Assembly: GCA_028565635.1 (NCBI GenBank)
Contig: JAOXYB010046823.1
Span: forward strand, 1-12,223
Origin: Phoronis ovalis
Lineage: Eukaryota; Phoronida; Phoronidae
Length of the DNA stretch: 12,223 bases
Reading direction: 5' to 3'
The notes beneath the pieces are model-generated. The model saw nothing but the letters and a program-made list of their open reading frames with translations, was not told the origin of the DNA and searched no databases. Position numbers and translations under genes: made by a program. Positions 9,307 through 12,223 of the stretch are shown one piece after another; within the stretch, counting starts at the first letter, position 1, and every line of letters begins with the position of its first letter.

Positions 9307-9311
9307 CTTAC

Positions 9312-9365
9312 CAAGGGCTGCACAGGCATTCACAATATTCTGATCAGATGCTGTAACTATTGCAC
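9312..9365 (-). CDS. Short 18-codon exon before the KH-like region
   Basis: This 54-nt, phase 1-1 exon reads (S)AIVTASDQNIVNACAAL followed by a leftover G. The acceptor is cttccatctgcag and the donor is CTTG|gtaagac, both strong. The leftover A of either linker exon completes Ser at its start, and its final G plus AC of the next exon makes Asp. The exon is symmetric. The peptide is short and helix-like, and I do not assign it to a domain on its own. Directly downstream of its donor lies a long CA-rich stretch (read on the minus strand), a sequence type known to bind hnRNP L and modulate splicing in animals. The effect here is inference. Confidence 0.6.
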
Positions 9366-9639
9366 CTGCAGATGGAAGAAATGTGCCCATGATATCAAGT
9401 GTCAATTGATAAGCTACCATATTTTTGATGTGATAGGCTATTTGCTTTCATTAGGTAGAGTTAGTGAACAGAAACCAAATTATCTTATAAATGCATGTTT
9501 TGTGAATGAAGAATCCCACAGCTATCCGCACTCTGGGCATGAAATTATTTACTTACACATTATAATCATAATGAATGAACATTGCCCTCATGAAAAGTAG
9601 TGTGTGCCCTCTAAAGAACAAACATATTGGAATTAATGG

Positions 9640-9889
9640 GTCAAAATTAGAACTAACCTGTACCCAATATGAAGGTAATAATCGGATAAAAAAGCCAATT
9701 TTGTGACGTCCCATCTCAGTAACAAACATGGCCACAAAAAAGTTGGCCATCTTGGAATGATCCAGATCAAAATTATATCTGACTTATCCTATCCCAAATA
9801 TGAAGTTAATCGGATAAAAACTGATCCTATCATAGAAGTGTACAATCTCAAGATAGAACATAAATAGCCACCAGTTGGCCACCTTGGAA
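9640..9889. repeat. Two-unit dispersed repeat next to the exon duplication
   Basis: Two diverged units of about 126-132 bp lie head to tail. Each contains TCAAAATTA, then CCCAAxATGAAGxTAAT, TCGGATAAAAA and, near the end, GTTGGCCAxCTTGGAA (9742-9757 and 9874-9889). AATATGAAGTTAATCGGATAA and GGCCATCTTGG are words I associate with dispersed repeats in mollusc and other invertebrate introns. The second unit's last motif, CACCTTGGAAATTAAT, is also the left boundary of both copies of the exon duplication. Confidence 0.6.
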
Positions 9890-10140
9890 ATTAATAATTG
9901 AATAAAAATTAAAGCAGCTATAGTGAGATACAATGTATGTTGGTATATCAGCATCCTTTGTGAATGTAACTCATACATTTCTTGTACTAGACGAGTTTGT
10001 GGTGAATGTCCAACAATAGGGTCCACATAAAATGATTTAAAAGATGAAAATAATTTTATGTGATACTCAGTGGATTGCCAAGATAATCAGTCTAGTATAC
10101 TTTCATATAAAATTCATTATAAATTATGTGATCCACTTAC

Positions 10141-10269
10141 TTTCGGATTGTGGTGCTGCACCTTGATAGAGTGTCTGATCAGTAACAGGAACAAACCGTC
10201 TCCCAGCAGGTTTATCATGGCGCTTAGGAATAGTTCCCCAATATTGTGCAGAAAGTCTCTTACTTTCAC
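10141..10269 (-). CDS. Duplicated linker exon (copy A) with a new acceptor
   Basis: This is a 129-nt exon candidate, exactly 43 codons, so it can be included or skipped without changing frame. It encodes ESKRLSAQYWGTIPKRH and then a segment ending QGAAPQSE, parallel to the exon at 10543-10684. Its donor (10140-10135) is the same perfect gtaagt. Its 5' end is cut by the duplication junction, so the first five codons of the original are missing. A new AG at 10271-10270, in a stretch reading atttccaag, falls in phase 1. The upstream exon's leftover A plus this exon's GT makes Ser, and the frame stays open. Whether the acceptor is used is unknown; its pyrimidine tract is weak. Compared with copy B there are about eight amino-acid differences and few silent ones. 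Confidence 0.45.
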
Positions 10270-10304
10270 CTTGGAAATTAATGATTGAATAAAAATTGAA
10301 GCAG

Positions 10305-10430
10305 CTATTGTGAGATCTGTTGGTATATCAGCATCCTTTGTCCCTTGCTCAAAGAACTTGGTGAATGTAACTCATAAATTTCTTGTACTAGACGAGTTTG
10401 TGGTGAATGTCCAACAAATAGGGTCCACAT
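10305..10430 (-). other. Exon-like 41-codon open frame in duplication copy B
   Basis: On the minus strand this reads MWTLFVGHSPQTRLVQEIYE, then LHSPSSLSKGQRMLIYQQ and a TAG. Copy A (about 9925-10026) keeps the same frame over VGHSPQTRLVQE and YELHS but lacks seven residues, PSSLSKG, through a clean 21-base in-frame difference. The composition looks like protein, and preservation of frame across the indel is suggestive. An AG at GTCTAG|TACAAG would enter in phase with the linker exon's leftover A. There is no GT donor at the other end, however, and a stop follows. It could be a relic exon of the same gene that lost its donor, or chance. I do not recognise the family. Confidence 0.3.
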
Positions 10431-10542
10431 AAAATGATTTAGATGATGAAAATAATTGTATGTGACACTCAGTGGTTTGCCAAGATTATCAGTCTAGTAC
10501 ACTTTTATATAAAATTCATTATAAATTATGTGATCCACTTAC

Positions 10543-10684
10543 TTTCGGATTGTGGTGCTGCACCTTGGTAGAGTGCCTGATCAGTAACAGGAACAAACTG
10601 TCTCCCAGCAGGTGTATGATGGCGCTTAGGAACAGCTCCACCAGATTGTGCAGAAAGCCTCTTACTTTCATCTTCAAAAGCCTT
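10543..10684 (-). CDS. Linker exon, original copy (B) of the duplicated exon
   Basis: This is a 142-nt exon, 47 codons plus one base. It begins KAFEDESKRLSAQ and ends YQGAAPQSE followed by A. The donor at 10542-10537 is a perfect gtaagt. The acceptor follows a T-rich tract and is a tandem AAGAAG, so the exon can begin at 10684 or three bases later at 10681 without changing frame. The exon starts in phase 0 and ends in phase 1. The leftover A joins the next exon's GT to give Ser. The residues are rich in Q, P, S and G, so this is probably a disordered linker rather than a folded domain. I do not recognise it as a named domain. It is almost identical to the exon at 10141-10269, which sits inside a tandem duplication. 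Confidence 0.6.
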
Positions 10685-10699
10685 CTTGTGATTTAAAAG

Positions 10700-11017
10700 A
10701 AAACAATTTTAGCTATTTTAACTGTTTCTAGATGATAAACATTTCACGAAATGCAGAATGTCACTTCCAGAAGTACATGTATGCAACAAAAGTTCTATAA
10801 AATAACAAGTACCCAGTACAAATGCATGCAACGTCAACTGACATAATTTTCCCGAGATAGTTAATAATGAAGTCATTGAAAAGCATACAAAGTCAGACTG
10901 GGTTAAATATTCCATATTTTGATTATTTAGAAAACAGAAGCATTAGCTTATAACGTTTGGTGATGTAGATTTTATTTACTCTTCTTTTTTATGATTTGCT
11001 TTATTTGGAATTTTTAG
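10700..11017. other. No further exon recognised on the minus strand
   Basis: This is where the next upstream exon of the PARP14-like gene might lie. The minus-strand open frame of about 65 codons (10915-10718) overlaps the pyrimidine tract of the linker exon and shows no family motif. Confidence 0.5.
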
Positions 11018-11156
11018 TTGGACCCAACACTAACTTTCCCAATGTGAACTTTCCTGATACCATCCACTACAAAGTATGGCTTATTACCTTTTTTAAAGTC
11101 TTTCCAAAAGGGCTATTTTTTCCGTACATTGTTTGCTTATTTGCAATGTTTACAAG
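11018..11156 (+). CDS. Candidate exon of an unidentified membrane protein
   Basis: This 139-nt open segment has very good splice signals. A long T-rich tract ending ggaatttttag precedes it, and TTTACAAG|gtatct ends it. The frame reads GPNTNFPNVNFPDTIHYKVW and then LITFFKVFPKGLFFPYIVCL, FAMFT. The second half is a hydrophobic stretch with two basic residues, plausibly a membrane segment or its flank. The exon starts one base into a codon and ends two bases into the next, so it needs partners. None is recognisable elsewhere on this strand. It is transcribed opposite to the PARP14-like gene, so it would be a separate gene with long introns or an orphan exon. I do not recognise the family with any confidence. 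Confidence 0.4.
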
Positions 11157-12149
11157 GTATCTGAAGATGCTACATGAATATGAGTAAACATTCAGTAGTG
11201 TTCCTCTGTGCATATTTAATTTTGGTCATCTCCGCATTTTATTTACTATAATTTTCTTATACTGTTATCCCCAAAGTAATATTCGCATAAAATGTACATT
11301 ATACCAAGAACAAAAATATTGTGCCAAATGTTAATTTTGAAAAAATAAACCATTTTTTAAAATGCCATCAAAACTGAAGTAAAGATGCTCCATTTAAATA
11401 AATCTGCATTACAAAAGTTTTTTGTAAGCAACAATTTAAGAGAACAGTAATGCCAATGTAGATTCAAAAATAAAAAGTTTATCTAAGTATCATCAACTAA
11501 CCATGACATGCATTGCAGAGTCTACAGAGAATTACAGGTCCTTAATCAACCCTACAGTATACGAAGTCAAGGGGATTACAAGTAAAAAGTAATATGCCTC
11601 CATACTTTAGCATGCATGTTTGACATAGAAAGCTATGTTTACACATTGTTAGGTAAAAAATAATTTATGCCCCCTCGCAATTCAGGCATTTACTATTAAA
11701 GAAATGTACACTGACTTCAATTTTGTTTCATAAATGTGCACAATAATATTAAAGAATTATATTATTTTTCAATAAATATAACTATTTGTATTTACAATAA
11801 AATCTTCAGTTTTGGCTAGGGGAACGAAAACATAGACTGATAAAAGTACACAAATTTAGAATAATCATAATTATATGAAATAAACTTAACACATGTAAAT
11901 ACGTCATGTGACTTATACTGATCAGGTCATTTTTTAATTAAAAAGATAATTTCTCAAAATGCAAAGTTCCCACAAAAAGTCTTAATCTACATACACATAG
12001 TTGAAACTGTGTACAAATAATCTTTACATATGTAGCTACAAACCATACCATAATAGTTTTGACACTTTAGCATTGATCAATTTTCAAGTTTATTTAAATT
12101 CGGAATACATAAACAAAAAGTTTAAATTCTTATTTCATGATTTGAATTT
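11157..12149. other. No supported gene; AT-rich
   Basis: No macro-domain exon, start codon context or spliceable frame was recognised on either strand. The sequence is A/T-rich with many short homopolymer runs. Confidence 0.55.
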
Positions 12150-12223
12150 CAACAAGAGGTCTGCGGGTGCAGACAGATGCCCATCATATGATGTAGTTTC
12201 TGTAGTTGTAAAGCCATCTTTGT
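12150..12223. repeat. Edge of a dispersed repeat with a perfect hairpin
   Basis: CAACAAGAGGTCTGCGGGTG leads into CAGACAGATGCCCATCATA. GTCTGC-GGGT-GCAGAC (12159-12174) is a perfect 6-bp stem with a 4-base loop. The CAACAAGAGG...GATGCCC phrase resembles the end of a repeat family found many times in bivalve genomes. The element runs off the window. Confidence 0.45.

Larger units (their letters stand above)
9881..10676 (-). repeat. Tandem duplication of about 390-400 bp containing a linker exon
   Basis: Copy A is 9881-10267 and copy B is 10268-10676. Both begin ACCTTGGAAATTAAT on the plus strand and stay nearly identical through an exon-like stretch, an intron and the linker exon. The offset grows from 387 to 402 because copy B has 21 extra bases near 10342, copy A has about 7 extra near 9926, and copy B has one extra base near 10418. 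The right end of copy A stops inside the exon, where copy B carries on with TCTTCAAAAGCC. The shared ACCTT at the junction suggests a microhomology-mediated or unequal-exchange origin. Confidence 0.85.
7544..10684 (-). pseudogene. PARP14-like: PARP14-like KH/WWE gene fragment, probably degenerate or C-terminally truncated
   Basis: Six exon candidates on the minus strand join through canonical splice sites into one conceptual protein: linker, duplicated linker, short exon, KH-like region, then WWE. In PARP14-type mono-ADP-ribosyltransferases, KH-like segments and a WWE domain precede the catalytic domain and help read RNA or ADP-ribose signals. That order is known family knowledge; the assignment here is from motif resemblance. 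Phases match at every junction down to 7909. Three facts argue against an intact enzyme. An in-frame TAA lies at 7964-7966, the junction into the last exon shifts frame if the best donor is used, and a TAG at 7544-7546 follows the WWE domain. No catalytic ADP-ribosyltransferase exon is visible between 7543 and 1. The 5' part (macro domains and start codon) would lie beyond 10684 and was not found up to 12223. Alternatives are a real truncated regulator or a nonsense allele in the assembled haplotype. Confidence 0.55.

Noticed and set aside
9289-9600. A 103-codon plus-strand open frame
   Set aside because: It overlaps the spliced minus-strand exon at 9312-9365 and runs through a TG repeat; the peptide looks random and Cys/His/Tyr-rich.
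9784-10026. An 80-codon minus-strand frame as an intact gene
   Set aside because: Only the first 30 or so residues match duplication copy B; the rest is translated dispersed repeat and intron.
11018-11156. Naming the membrane exon as a TRPC-type channel
   Set aside because: There is a faint resemblance in hydrophobic pattern only; no diagnostic motif is present, so no family is claimed.
1-12223. A prokaryotic-style defence or biosynthetic operon
   Set aside because: There are no long open frames, ribosome-binding sites or gene clusters; the sequence has eukaryotic splice sites, a SINE and intron repeats.

Overview
This window is AT-rich, intron-rich eukaryotic DNA, most likely from a bivalve or other lophotrochozoan mollusc. 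There are no long open frames, no ribosome-binding sites and no operons. Short exons sit between clear GT/AG splice sites. The DNA has many dispersed invertebrate-type repeats, a tRNA-derived SINE, and several copies of the ACATGTA word that is common in bivalve genomes. The species assignment is inference.

The best-supported gene lies on the minus strand, about 10684 down to 7544. Its exons are about 10684-10543, 10269-10141 (a duplicated copy), 9365-9312, 9056-8836, 8134-7909 and 7735-7544. All but the last junction stay in phase with canonical splice signals. The conceptual protein runs from a low-complexity linker, through a KH-like/RNA-binding-type region, to a WWE domain. This is the order found just before the ADP-ribosyltransferase domain of PARP14-type proteins. 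The locus looks damaged or truncated. There is an in-frame TAA between the KH-like and WWE parts, an ambiguous junction inside the WWE domain, a stop right after the WWE domain, and no recognisable catalytic exon downstream.

The most unusual structure is a roughly 390-400 bp tandem duplication at 9881-10676. It copied a linker exon together with its donor and gave the new copy an acceptor in a matching phase. The duplication starts exactly where a two-unit dispersed repeat (9640-9889) ends.

Elsewhere, 1-300 is a repeat rich in TGACC motifs, 1775-1925 and 12150-12223 look like fragments of dispersed repeats, 4135-4375 is a degenerate array of about 32 bp units, and 5409-5650 is a GC-richer degenerate array with a large inverted repeat. 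One good plus-strand exon candidate, encoding a hydrophobic segment, lies at 11018-11156. The intervals 330-1775, 2700-4070, 5850-7540 and 11160-12150 hold nothing I can call a gene.
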